DNA of 33,059 nucleotides from Thermoplasmata archaeon (GCA_015063285.1 SUST01000014.1:1-33059), one strand, 5' to 3'; shown: positions 23,576-32,472, numbered from the stretch's first letter. Notes: generated from the letters alone by a model not told the origin. Translations and numbers: made by a program.

Positions 23576-26500
23576 TTGAGTAAATCGGCATTGGTTATCG
23601 GAGGAGGAATTGCGGGAATTCAGGCATCGCTTGATCTCGCAGACAGGGACATTCATGTCTACCTTGTGGAGAAAGACCCCACAATCGGAGGTATAATGTG
23701 CCGTCTGGACAAGACATTCCCTACGAATGATTGTTCAGCATGTATCCTCTCGCCTAAAATGGCGGATTGTAACGGACACCCGAACATTGACGTTCTGACC
23801 TACCATGAGGTCCAGAAAGTCGAGGGTGAAGCAGGTAACTTTAAGGTCACAGTTCTGAAGAAGGCCAGGTACGTCAACCCCAGTGAGTGTACCGGCTGCG
23901 GTGACTGTATCGCAAAGTGTCCTGTAAAGAACATCCCGGACAAATACGAGTTCGGGCTTACAACAAGGAAAGCGATCTACATCCCCCACGCACAGGCCGT
24001 CCCCCGTGTCGCGGTCATCGACTCGTCTGTGTGCATGAAGATCAACAAGGACAAGTGCGGAAACTGTCAGAAAGTCTGCGGTAAGGGAGCAATCCACTAC
24101 GACGACAAGGACGAGCTCATCACCCTTGATGTCGGATCCATCATCGCAGCTACCGGATTCAAGGTTTGGGACGCAAACGTCGCAACCGAGTACGGATACG
24201 GCAGATTCCAGAACGTCGTCACTGCAATCGAGTACGAGAGGATCATGTGCGCATCCGGACCTCACAGGGGACACATCGTCGTTCCCTCTTCTGGTGAGAC
24301 ACCCAAGAAGATCGCATACATCCAGTGCTGCGGTTCCAGGTCCCAGAAGAAGGGCTGGAAGAAGTACTGCTCGTCCGTTTGCTGTATGTACGCGACCAAG
24401 CAGGCAATGATCACAAAGGAGCACGGAGACCTTCAGGAGGACATCTTCTTCATGGACATCAGGTCCTACGGAAAGGAGTTCGAGGCCTACATCGAGAGAG
24501 GCCAGAAGGAGTACGGAATCAACATGCACCGCGGTGCACGTGTCTCCAACATCGAGGAAGACCCCGTCACAAAGAAGCTCATCATCAACTACACCGATGA
24601 CAACAACGACGGAGTCTCCGAGGAGTTCGACATGGCAGTTCTGTCCATCGGACTCACACCCCCCGAGGGAGCAGAGGAATTCGCACAGACACTCGGAATC
24701 GAGCTCAACGAGTACGGATTCTGTAAGACCACCGTCTTCCACCCCCTCGAGACAACCAGGCCCGGTATCTTCGTGACCGGAGCCTTCGCAGCACCCAAGG
24801 ACATCCCCACATCCGTTGCAGAGGCATGCGGAGCCGCAGCCAAGGCCGGAGCATGGATCGTCGGAAAGGACTTCGAGCCCTGCGCTCCCAAAGTCTACCC
24901 CGAGGAGAAGGATGTCATCGGCGCAGAGCCCAGGGTCGGAGTATGGGTCTGCCACTGCGGTATCAACATCGGATCAGTCGTCGATGTCCCCGCCGTTGCA
25001 GAGTACGCAAAGACACTGCCCAACGTCGTATACGCGACAGAGTCTCAGTACGCATGCGCACAGGACTGTCTGGATGCAATCTCGAACGCAATCGGAGAGA
25101 TGGGTCTGAACAGGGTCGTCGTCGCATCCTGTACACCCAGGACACACGAGCCCCTCTTCAGGGAGGCATGCAGGAACGGAGGACTGAACAAGTACCTGTT
25201 CAACATGGCCAACATCCGTGACCAGTGCTCTTGGATTCACATGCACGCCCACGAGGAGGCAACCGCAAAGGCAAAGGACCTTATCAGAATGGCAATCGCC
25301 AAGGCCTGCCTGCTTGAGCCTCTCGAGGGATCCGAGATCCCCGTCACCCAGGCCGCAGCAGTCATCGGAGGAGGAATCACCGGTATGAACGCTGCACTCG
25401 ACATCGCCGCACAGGGATACCCTGTACACATCGTCGAGAGGGAGAAGGAGCTCGGAGGATTCGCGCGTAACTTCAACTTTAAAGAAGATGGAGTAGAGGT
25501 CAAGGACTACCTCGCAGACCTGATCAAGAAGATCAACCACAACAAGCTGATCACAGTCCACACCGGAGTCACAGTCAAGGACATCCCCGGATTCAAGGGT
25601 AACTTCGAACTCCAGCTCAGCGACGGTTCCAGCTACCCTGTCGGAGGAGTTCTCTTCGCAGTCGGAGCCGCTCAGTATCAGCCCAACGAGTACAACTTCG
25701 GAACCGACCCCAAGGTCACAACCCAGATCGCTCTCGAGAAGAAGATCGAGGCTGGCGAGTTCACCGGAAAGGATGTCGCGTTCATCAGCTGTATCGGTTC
25801 GAGGAACGAGAAGGTCCACTACTGCTCTCGTGTCTGCTGCGCATCCATGCTCAGGAACGCAATCAAGATCAAGATGAAGGATCCCACCGCAAACGTCACT
25901 GTCATCCACAAGGACATCAGGACATACGGATTCCGCGAGGAGCTCTACCTCAAGGCATGCCAGCTCGGTGTCAGGTTCTTAAGGTACCCTGTAGAGAACG
26001 AGCTCCCCGCCTACGACGGAAAGACCGTCAAGGCATTCGATGCAACACTCGGAGAGGAACTCGAGATCCCCGTCGACACACTCGTGCTCGCAACCGGAAT
26101 CGCACCCCTCAGGGAGGAGAAAGAGGAGCTCGCCAAGATGGTCAAGGTCCCCATCTCCAAGGACGGATACTACTTCGAGGCACACCAGAAGCTCAGGCCC
26201 GTCGACTTCGCAACAGAAGGAGTCTACGTAGCTGGAGCGGCACACTGGCCCAAGTTCATGGACGAGTGTATCGCACAGGCTTCCGGAGCAGCATCCAGGA
26301 TGCTGACCGTCATCTCGAAGTCCAAGTACATCTCTGAAGGTATCGTTGCAACCTCCAACCCCGACCGCTGTGACGGTTGCGGTGTCTGCGTAGGATGCTG
26401 CGACTACAACGCAATCTCCCTCGTACAGCAGCCCAACGGAGCATTCAAGAGCTTCGTCAACGCAGGTCTCTGTAAGGGATGCGGAAGCTGTGTAGCTTCC

Positions 26501-26596
26501 TGTCCTGCAGGTGCGATGGAGCAGAGAGGATTCAGGAACAAGCAGATCTGCGCCGAGATCGACGCATGTCTCGACTACCCTGTCGGAGGTGAGTGA
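23576..26596 (+). CDS. hdrA: Heterodisulfide reductase subunit A, tandem-fused form
   Basis: 1006 residues from a TTG start preceded by GGAGG (23565-23569); an ATG at 23516 adds 20 residues and has no such site. Numbers count from TTG. Module 1 (1-430) has the FAD site GGGIAG at 9-14, the HdrA motif TFPTNDCSACILSPKM at 48-63 and CTGCGDCIAKCP at 105-116. Module 2 (about 450-1006) begins with the true HdrA N-terminal domain (VCHCGINIG, VVASCTPRTHEP), then a second FAD site GGGITG at 598-603, and ends in a two-cluster ferredoxin (CDGCGVCVGCC, CKGCGSCVASCP). HdrA does flavin-based electron bifurcation from H2 to ferredoxin and CoM-S-S-CoB. HdrB and HdrC are not here. mvhD follows after one base. 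Confidence 0.93.
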   Translation: MSKSALVIGGGIAGIQASLDLADRDIHVYLVEKDPTIGGIMCRLDKTFPTNDCSACILSPKMADCNGHPNIDVLTYHEVQKVEGEAGNFKVTVLKKARYVNPSECTGCGDCIAKCPVKNIPDKYEFGLTTRKAIYIPHAQAVPRVAVIDSSVCMKINKDKCGNCQKVCGKGAIHYDDKDELITLDVGSIIAATGFKVWDANVATEYGYGRFQNVVTAIEYERIMCASGPHRGHIVVPSSGETPKKIAYIQCCGSRSQKKGWKKYCSSVCCMYATKQAMITKEHGDLQEDIFFMDIRSYGKEFEAYIERGQKEYGINMHRGARVSNIEEDPVTKKLIINYTDDNNDGVSEEFDMAVLSIGLTPPEGAEEFAQTLGIELNEYGFCKTTVFHPLETTRPGIFVTGAFAAPKDIPTSVAEACGAAAKAGAWIVGKDFEPCAPKVYPEEKDVIGAEPRVGVWVCHCGINIGSVVDVPAVAEYAKTLPNVVYATESQYACAQDCLDAISNAIGEMGLNRVVVASCTPRTHEPLFREACRNGGLNKYLFNMANIRDQCSWIHMHAHEEATAKAKDLIRMAIAKACLLEPLEGSEIPVTQAAAVIGGGITGMNAALDIAAQGYPVHIVEREKELGGFARNFNFKEDGVEVKDYLADLIKKINHNKLITVHTGVTVKDIPGFKGNFELQLSDGSSYPVGGVLFAVGAAQYQPNEYNFGTDPKVTTQIALEKKIEAGEFTGKDVAFISCIGSRNEKVHYCSRVCCASMLRNAIKIKMKDPTANVTVIHKDIRTYGFREELYLKACQLGVRFLRYPVENELPAYDGKTVKAFDATLGEELEIPVDTLVLATGIAPLREEKEELAKMVKVPISKDGYYFEAHQKLRPVDFATEGVYVAGAAHWPKFMDECIAQASGAASRMLTVISKSKYISEGIVATSNPDRCDGCGVCVGCCDYNAISLVQQPNGAFKSFVNAGLCKGCGSCVASCPAGAMEQRGFRNKQICAEIDACLDYPVGGE

Positions 26597-26597
26597 T

Positions 26598-27017
26598 TTG
26601 GCAGACTTCGAGCCCAGAATCGTCACATTCTGCTGCAACTGGTGTTCTTACGCCGGAGCAGACGGAGCCGGTGTCGCAAGGCTTCAGATGCCTACCAACT
26701 TCCGTATCATCAGGACAATGTGCTCCGCACGTGTCGACCCCGAGTTCGTCCTTAGGGCATTCTCCAAGGGAGCCGACGGAGTCATGGTCCTCGGATGCCA
26801 CCCCGCAGACTGCCACTACATCGGCGGTAACTACAGGGCAAGGAGAAGAATCGCTCTGCTGAGGATGGTCCTCGAGCAGTACGGATTCGACCCCAAGAGA
26901 CTCAAGCTCGAGTGGGTTTCCGCTTCAGAGGGAGAGAAATTCCAGACCACGATCGTCGGATTCGTCGACACAATCAAGGAACTCGGACCCACCCCGCTCA
27001 AGAAGGAGGCGAACTGA
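26598..27017 (+). CDS. mvhD: Mvh hydrogenase iron-sulfur subunit MvhD
   Basis: 139 residues, the usual MvhD length, from a TTG start with GGAGGTGA just upstream, the same arrangement as hdrA. FCCNWCSYAGADGAG, MCSARVDPEFVLRAF and GCHPADCHYIGGN hold the Cys ligands of its [2Fe-2S] centre. MvhD passes electrons from the hydrogenase to HdrA. An in-frame ATG at 26511 lies inside hdrA and is rejected. One base separates it from hdrA and one from mvhG. Confidence 0.96.
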   Translation: MADFEPRIVTFCCNWCSYAGADGAGVARLQMPTNFRIIRTMCSARVDPEFVLRAFSKGADGVMVLGCHPADCHYIGGNYRARRRIALLRMVLEQYGFDPKRLKLEWVSASEGEKFQTTIVGFVDTIKELGPTPLKKEAN

Positions 27018-27018
27018 T

Positions 27019-28218
27019 ATGGGATTCTTTGACAAATTATTCAAGAAGGACGCAAAGAAGGAGCAGAAGGCTGCTGAGAAGGAGGCCGCAAAGGCCGCAC
27101 CCGCACCTGCAGCCGCAGCCGGAGGAGAAGTCGAGACAATCGGACTCCCCGCAGCGGACCTCGGAGAGCTGCTCCCCGGAGCACCCCCAGGAGGAAAGTT
27201 CAAGCTCGCCATCTATTGGGCAGCAGCTTGCGGAGGATGCGATGTGTCCCTCCTCGATACAAACGAGAGGATCCTGACCATCGGTGACATGGCAGACATC
27301 GTCATGTGGCCTGTCGCAGCCGACGGAAAGGAGAAGGACATCGAGGCAATGGAAGACGGAGCAATCCTCGTCTCCATCATCTCTGGAGCAGTCAGGAACT
27401 CCGAGAACGAACACATGGTCAAGCTGCTCAGGCAGAAGTCCAAGGTCGTCGTTTCATACGGAACCTGCGCATGCTTCGGTGGAAGCCCCGCTCTGGCGAA
27501 CCTCGTTCCCGGAGAGGCAAAGGAGATTCTGGAGTACGTCTACCAGAAGACCCCCTCGACAGCCAACTTCCAGGCCGACTACCACGCAGATGCACCTGTC
27601 GTCCCCCAGACCTCATTCCAGGCCCCTGAGGGAGAGCTCACACTGCCTGTCCTCTACGACACAGTCAAAACTCTCGACCAGGTCATCGATGTGGACTACT
27701 ACGTCCCCGGATGCCCTCCCCTCCAGGAGTCCATCAGTTACTTGCTGAAGGCAGTTGCTGACTTCGCATACAACGGAGTACCTCTCCCGCCCAAGGGAAC
27801 CGAGATCGGAATCACATCCAAGACTCTGTGCGAGGAGTGCCCCAGGAAGAAGGAGAACCTCAGAATCGAGCACATCTACGAGCCCCACGAGATCGATGTC
27901 AAGCCTGACGTCTGCCTCATGGACCAGGGTATCCTGTGCCTCGGACCCGCCACAGTCGGCGGATGCGGCGCAAGGTGCACCAAGGTAGGCCAGCCCTGCC
28001 GTGGATGCTACGGACCCACCTCGGATGTTCAGGAGCACGGAGCCAGTGTGTTCACCGCAATCGCTTCCATGTTCCCGATCCGTGAGGACGATGGAATCAT
28101 CGGAGAGGATGAAATCGTGAAGATCATGTCAGAGGTCAAGGACCCGCTCGGATACTTCTACGCATTCACCCTCGGTAAATCATTGATTAAGAAAGCAGTT
28201 GTAGAAGGAGGTCAGTAA
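27019..28218 (+). CDS. mvhG: F420-non-reducing [NiFe] hydrogenase small subunit MvhG
   Basis: 399 residues against about 290-310 in most methanogens. Residues about 1-60 are an extra low-complexity tail (KKDAKKEQKAAEKEAAKAAPAPAAAAGG, then Pro/Gly/Leu-rich). The standard subunit starts at KFKLAIYWAAACGGCDVSLLD. Cys ligands for three [4Fe-4S] clusters are visible: CGGC, GTCACFGG, PGCPP, then CEECPRKK, CLGPATVGGCGARC and CRGCYGP. It transfers electrons from the NiFe site to MvhD. GGAGG precedes the ATG by 9 bases. The TAA abuts the mvhA ATG. Confidence 0.94.
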   Translation: MGFFDKLFKKDAKKEQKAAEKEAAKAAPAPAAAAGGEVETIGLPAADLGELLPGAPPGGKFKLAIYWAAACGGCDVSLLDTNERILTIGDMADIVMWPVAADGKEKDIEAMEDGAILVSIISGAVRNSENEHMVKLLRQKSKVVVSYGTCACFGGSPALANLVPGEAKEILEYVYQKTPSTANFQADYHADAPVVPQTSFQAPEGELTLPVLYDTVKTLDQVIDVDYYVPGCPPLQESISYLLKAVADFAYNGVPLPPKGTEIGITSKTLCEECPRKKENLRIEHIYEPHEIDVKPDVCLMDQGILCLGPATVGGCGARCTKVGQPCRGCYGPTSDVQEHGASVFTAIASMFPIREDDGIIGEDEIVKIMSEVKDPLGYFYAFTLGKSLIKKAVVEGGQ

Positions 28219-29736
28219 ATGGCAGGACCAATCATTTGGGACGACAAGCAGAAGGTCACCGGAAACAGGGTGACCGTTGACCCCATCACGCGTCTCGAGG
28301 GACACGGAAAGATCGAGATCTTCCTTGATGACAAGGGAGATGTGACGAACGCTTACTGGCAGGTCCCTGAGGTGAGGGGATTCGAGAGATTCTGTATCGG
28401 AAGGAAGGTTACAGAGCTCAACCAGATAACAGCAAGGCTTTGTGGTGTGTGCCCCGGTGCCCACCACTTGGCATCCACAAAGGCGATCGACGGATGTTAC
28501 AACACGAAGCCCACCGATGTAGCGTACCTGCTCAGGGACACGTTCTACAACGCACACTTCGTGCACAGCCACATTGCGCACTTCTATGCGCTGGCAGCAC
28601 CCGACTTCGTCTGCGGACCCGCAGCACCTGCAGCGGAGAGGAACGTTCTCGGAGTCGTTGCCCGTGTCGGACTCGAGCTCGGAAGCGCGGTCCTCAAGAC
28701 CCGTGCAGAGGCTCAGAAGGTTCAGGCTATCATCGGAGGAAAGCCCACTCACCCTGTGATGGGAGTTCCCGGTGGAGTCACAACCTCGATCACAAAGGAG
28801 CAGCAGCAGGAGATCATCGGATACGCAAAGGACATGGTCGAGTTCGCAAAGACCTCATACCAGGTCTTCAGCGATGTCGTTCTTGCAAACAAGGACTACA
28901 TGGACATCGTCCTCAACCCCGACCTCTACTACAACGAGACCTACCACATGGGACTCGTTAACGACAAGGGACAGTTCGAGATCCACGACGGAAAGGTCAA
29001 AGTCGTCGACACCAAGGGAGACGACCACGACCTGTACGACCCCTATGACTACCTCGACCACATCGGAGAGGCAGTCGAGCCCTGGTCCTACGAGAAGTTC
29101 CCCTACCTGAGGAACCCCGGATACAAGGGACTCGTAGCAGGACAGAACAGCGGTCTGTACAGAGCATCACCCCTTTCCAGGCTCAACGTCGCAAAGGAGA
29201 TGCCCACACCCCTCGCTCAGGAGAAGTTCCTCGAGTACAAGGGAATCCTCAAGGACAAGGGAATCACCGGACCTTGCCAGCACACACTGGTCACCCACTG
29301 GGCAAGGATCATCGAGTTGCTCTGCTGCGCTGAGAAGTGTCTCAAGGATGCAGAGTGCCCCGACCTGACCAACAGCGACATCAAGCAGAAGGACATCCAG
29401 GCCGGCGGACGCGGAGTAGGATGTGTCGAGGCTCCCAGAGGAACCCTGACCCACGACTACACCTGCGACGAGAACGGAATCGTTACAGCATGTAACCTCG
29501 TTGTCGGAACCACCAACAACAACGGACCCATCTGTATGGATGTTGCAAAGGTCGCAAAGGCCCTCATCCACAACTATGAGGTCTCACCCGGTCTGCTGAA
29601 CATGGTTGAGATGGCGTTCAGGGCATACGACCCCTGCAACTCCTGTGCAACCCACAGCCTGCCCGGACAGATGCCCCTGACCGCAGTGATCAGGAACTCT
29701 GATGGATCGGTCTACGACACCGTAACTCGCAACTGA
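28219..29736 (+). CDS. mvhA: F420-non-reducing [NiFe] hydrogenase large subunit MvhA
   Basis: 505 residues. The L1 motif RLCGVCPGAHH (C75, C78) and the L2 motif DPCNSCATH (C473, C476) supply four Cys ligands of the NiFe site; none is replaced by an in-frame TGA, so this is not the selenium form. 26 residues follow H479 and should be clipped by a maturation protease that is not encoded in this window. It oxidises H2 in the Mvh-Hdr complex. AGGAGG lies just ahead of the ATG, and two hairpins follow the gene. Confidence 0.96.
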   Translation: MAGPIIWDDKQKVTGNRVTVDPITRLEGHGKIEIFLDDKGDVTNAYWQVPEVRGFERFCIGRKVTELNQITARLCGVCPGAHHLASTKAIDGCYNTKPTDVAYLLRDTFYNAHFVHSHIAHFYALAAPDFVCGPAAPAAERNVLGVVARVGLELGSAVLKTRAEAQKVQAIIGGKPTHPVMGVPGGVTTSITKEQQQEIIGYAKDMVEFAKTSYQVFSDVVLANKDYMDIVLNPDLYYNETYHMGLVNDKGQFEIHDGKVKVVDTKGDDHDLYDPYDYLDHIGEAVEPWSYEKFPYLRNPGYKGLVAGQNSGLYRASPLSRLNVAKEMPTPLAQEKFLEYKGILKDKGITGPCQHTLVTHWARIIELLCCAEKCLKDAECPDLTNSDIKQKDIQAGGRGVGCVEAPRGTLTHDYTCDENGIVTACNLVVGTTNNNGPICMDVAKVAKALIHNYEVSPGLLNMVEMAFRAYDPCNSCATHSLPGQMPLTAVIRNSDGSVYDTVTRN

Positions 29737-29749
29737 GTGACAAAACCCT

Positions 29750-29767
29750 GGGAGGGGAAACCCTCCC
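29750..29767 (+). terminator. First terminator hairpin of the hdrA-mvh operon
   Basis: GGGAGGG (29750-29756) and CCCTCCC (29761-29767) form a perfect 7-bp stem closed by a GAAA tetraloop, followed by TCTTTGCCTTTGTATTTTG. It begins 13 bases past the mvhA stop. Confidence 0.7.
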
Positions 29768-29790
29768 TCTTTGCCTTTGTATTTTGAACA

Positions 29791-29835
29791 ACCGGGAGGG
29801 GAGGAAACTCCCCGACCGGTCCATTTTCTTTTTTC
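29791..29835 (+). terminator. Second terminator hairpin of the hdrA-mvh operon
   Basis: ACCGG (29791-29795) pairs with CCGGT (29816-29820) and GGGGAG with CTCCCC, again with a GAAA loop. Between the stems are GA opposite GA, as in tandem sheared G-A pairs. CCATTTTCTTTTTTC follows. It backs up the first hairpin. Confidence 0.65.
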
Positions 29836-29886
29836 ACATCAGATCTGAAGGCTTTCTTACAGCAGGACAAGAATCACATTGAACAA

Positions 29887-30681
29887 TCAACTGTATTTCG
29901 CGCGGGTCGTAGGTCCCTGCTTGAAACGGTTGTTCTCTCTGCCAGTAATCATAAGATTCGATCTCCTACCGAGATATACGCCGTCAAGAAGGTAGATATG
30001 TGCATTATCTAGGTCCAGGAGGTCACTGGTGAGGATGGGTCCCAGCAGTTCCTCTCCGATCACATTAACCGGCGATCCACCAAGCATCCTGTTGAATGCG
30101 GGTATGACTATGAAGTTCTCAGGCAGTTTGGGATACTTCTCATCCTCGGTCTTACAGAATTTCCCTCTGAACCAACAAGGCTCGGTCATCTGTCTCCCAA
30201 CGCCGTCTCTGAACATCACAGCAGGGTGATTGTGTGCGAGGACCAGTGTCTCACAGTTCATCACCATTTCTGCGGGCCACGTATGTCCGTGCACGAAACC
30301 GACATCATCGATCTTGATGCCTGTGGATGGCCGGATATGCACCCTGCTAGGCAGGAACTCCTCGATCATGGTGTCATGGTTCCCTCTCACGACTTCGATG
30401 GAGTCGAAACGTTCCATAAGGCTTTCGAAGAAATCGGGTATCTCCCTGTATTCCTGTTTGGAGGAACCGGGAACCGAATCCTTCACATCCCCTATGACGA
30501 TAAGTCTGTTGATGTCCTCATCGGCAGCGTCCAGTATGACCTGCCTCATATCGTTCGTATGGGATTGAAGATGGAATCCCTTGGATCTCAGATGTGATTC
30601 AACACCTATGTGGAGATCGCCTATGACAAGCGAGTTACCAGCCTTCAGGGCGGGCGTCCCGTAGACTGGCTGCAGATCCAT
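29887..30681 (-). CDS. Metallophosphoesterase (COG1407, ICC-like)
   Basis: 264 residues with the calcineurin-type metal motifs: GDLHIGVE near 21, GDVKDS, RGNHDTM near 119, and a HGHTWP / LAHNHP pair. The family is an uncharacterised archaeal/bacterial group of phosphoesterases found near helicase and repair genes; the substrate is unknown. The C-terminus is basic (NNRFKQGPTTRAKYS). The ATG is 2 bases from the stop of the NAD(P)HX repair gene, so the two are co-transcribed. Confidence 0.85.
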   Translation of the reverse strand: MDLQPVYGTPALKAGNSLVIGDLHIGVESHLRSKGFHLQSHTNDMRQVILDAADEDINRLIVIGDVKDSVPGSSKQEYREIPDFFESLMERFDSIEVVRGNHDTMIEEFLPSRVHIRPSTGIKIDDVGFVHGHTWPAEMVMNCETLVLAHNHPAVMFRDGVGRQMTEPCWFRGKFCKTEDEKYPKLPENFIVIPAFNRMLGGSPVNVIGEELLGPILTSDLLDLDNAHIYLLDGVYLGRRSNLMITGRENNRFKQGPTTRAKYS

Positions 30682-30683
30682 TC

Positions 30684-32069
30684 TTACCTCAGATTGTCCC
30701 TGAGGACATGGGGTATCTCTTCTATGACATCGGTAGCGATGAGTCCATAGGATTTGTCCCTGAATGCGTACTCCCCTGCCTTTCCGGAGAGGAAGGCACC
30801 GAGTGAAGCGGCTTCCATGGTCGTAAGGCCTTTGGAGAGCAATGCTGCGACCGTACCTGAGAGCACATCCCCTGTACCTGCACCGGTCATGGCGGGGGTT
30901 CCCGCCCTGTTGTACCTGGTGGCGTTTCCGTCAGTGATGGTGTCGACATGTCCCTTGAGGAGCAATGTCACATTCATCAACTGCGCCAGAGGTTCAGGTC
31001 CTCCGTATTTGGAATCCAGTTTCCTGAATTCTCCCTTGTGTGGTGTGATGATGGTGGGGGTGAGGATCTCCATTCCGATGATGGCCGAAAGGGCATCAGC
31101 ATCGATGACCATAGGAGTCTTGCATTTCCTTACGAACTCCTTCACCGCAAGCATCGTGTCGGGGTCCTTTCCGATACCGGGTCCGATCAGGACAGCATCG
31201 TAGTTCATGGACTCTGCCAGGAGCATGTCGACCGAATCCGTGTTCAGGCGGTCTCCGGGAAGAGGGGTGATCATGAGAACGGGGCAGTAGGTCGATATGG
31301 CCTGTGCTACGTTGGAAGGGGTGAACAATCTGACGATGTCCGCACCGGTGCGGAGGGCCGCCATGGAACACATCGCGGGTGCACCGAAGTAGGGGCCGCC
31401 GGCGATGATCATGAGCCTTCCGTTCTCTCCCTTGTGACTGTTCTCATCAGGGAGCGGATATCTCAGCACGTCTCCGGGTCCGATGTACTTCATTGCATCC
31501 ACGGGGATGCCGACATCAGCCACGAGGATGTTGCCGCAGTTATCGTCGTTCATTCCGACTTTAACGTCGTGGAAAGTGATAGTGGTCTGGGGTACGATGG
31601 TGATGTCAGAACCGAGTCCGGAAGGTGTGTCTACGGACACTATAGGAAGTCCTGAAGCATTCGCATCGAGGATGAACTGTCTGTAGGGGTCCTTGACCTT
31701 TCCTCTTCTGATACCGGTTCCGAGTGCACAGTCCACTATAACATCAGCGTCTTTGAAGAGCTCGGGGCTGTACTCCTCGACCCTGCATTTGAGCTGAGAG
31801 TACCTCTGTTTGGCAATTTCAGAACGAATGAGGTTGGATTTCTTCAACAGTGCGACTGTTACCCTCTCGGGATCCATCAGAAGAGCCGAGGCGAAACCGT
31901 CGCCTCCGTTGTTCCCTGTACCGCACACGAACAGGATATTGCCCTGAGGATAGTGGTCCCCCAGGAATTTGGAAACGATCTTCCCGGCATTGTCCATCAA
32001 TGTGGATACGGGAATACCGAGTGCTTCCGAGTTCGCATCTATGACCCTGGAATCCAAACCGCTGATCAT
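30684..32069 (-). CDS. nnrDE: Bifunctional NAD(P)H-hydrate epimerase / ADP-dependent dehydratase
   Basis: 461 residues joining both repair activities. The N-terminal YjeF_N epimerase half (about 1-200) has MDNAGKIVSKFL, GTGNNGGDGFASALL and DCALGTGIRRGK. The C-terminal ribokinase-like dehydratase half has GPGIGKDPDTM, VIDADAL, IITPHKGEF and the AGTGDVLSG anion hole. The enzyme repairs hydrated NAD(P)H. The start MISGLDSRVIDANSEALG is typical for archaeal members. It lies 10 bases after SRP19 and 2 bases before the phosphoesterase. Confidence 0.95.
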   Translation of the reverse strand: MISGLDSRVIDANSEALGIPVSTLMDNAGKIVSKFLGDHYPQGNILFVCGTGNNGGDGFASALLMDPERVTVALLKKSNLIRSEIAKQRYSQLKCRVEEYSPELFKDADVIVDCALGTGIRRGKVKDPYRQFILDANASGLPIVSVDTPSGLGSDITIVPQTTITFHDVKVGMNDDNCGNILVADVGIPVDAMKYIGPGDVLRYPLPDENSHKGENGRLMIIAGGPYFGAPAMCSMAALRTGADIVRLFTPSNVAQAISTYCPVLMITPLPGDRLNTDSVDMLLAESMNYDAVLIGPGIGKDPDTMLAVKEFVRKCKTPMVIDADALSAIIGMEILTPTIITPHKGEFRKLDSKYGGPEPLAQLMNVTLLLKGHVDTITDGNATRYNRAGTPAMTGAGTGDVLSGTVAALLSKGLTTMEAASLGAFLSGKAGEYAFRDKSYGLIATDVIEEIPHVLRDNLR

Positions 32070-32079
32070 CGAATCACCT

Positions 32080-32370
32080 TCATTGGTTCTTGACTAGGAC
32101 TTCAGCGATCTTGGGCAGGAGTTCGGTCTTGGACATGTCGGTCCTCTCCACGCGAACGCATCCGTGCTTCTCGCGGGGGAACTTGGGGTAAGACATATCC
32201 TCGAGGATCTCGTATTCGAGGTCCAGGATCATTGCACCTTTCGCGATGATGTCCAAATCCGGATTATCTACGCAGAGCTCCTTGGGGAGTCTTCTGCCTT
32301 GAGACCTGGTCAGATTCTTGTCAAAATACTCTGGCCATAGGGTGATTGCTACATCCGGATCGTATGTCAT
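32080..32370 (-). CDS. srp19: Signal recognition particle protein SRP19
   Basis: 96 residues, typical for archaea. LWPEYFDKNLTRSQGRRLPKELCV near residue 11 is the family's RNA-binding core, and a loop with YPKFPREKHGCVRV follows. SRP19 binds helices 6 and 8 of 7S RNA and prepares the site for SRP54. A GAGGG site lies about 14 bases before the ATG. It shares a message with the nnrDE and phosphoesterase genes. Confidence 0.95.
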   Translation of the reverse strand: MTYDPDVAITLWPEYFDKNLTRSQGRRLPKELCVDNPDLDIIAKGAMILDLEYEILEDMSYPKFPREKHGCVRVERTDMSKTELLPKIAEVLVKNQ

Positions 32371-32430
32371 GATTGTGCATAGCCCTCACGGTAATAAGCG
32401 TTTCCGAGAATATGTAGAGAAAAAAGTAAT

Positions 32431-32450
32431 CTTACCCCTTAAGGGGTAAG
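32431..32450 (-). terminator. Terminator hairpin of rps8e
   Basis: CTTACCCC-TTAA-GGGGTAAG is a perfect 20-base palindrome whose arms can form an 8-bp stem. On the minus strand ATTACTTTTTTCTC follows, as expected for termination. It lies 23 bases past the rps8e stop, in the 102-base gap to srp19. Confidence 0.7.
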
Positions 32451-32472
32451 GAAAAGGTTTGTGTCAATGTGA

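Noticed and set aside
23735-25909. Long antisense frames (406 and 311 codons) opposite hdrA
   Set aside because: They are Val/Leu/Asp/Cys-rich complements of strongly biased hdrA codons, with no domain and no promoter.
28219-29736. Selenocysteine in MvhA
   Set aside because: All four Ni ligands are encoded by Cys codons and there is no in-frame TGA.
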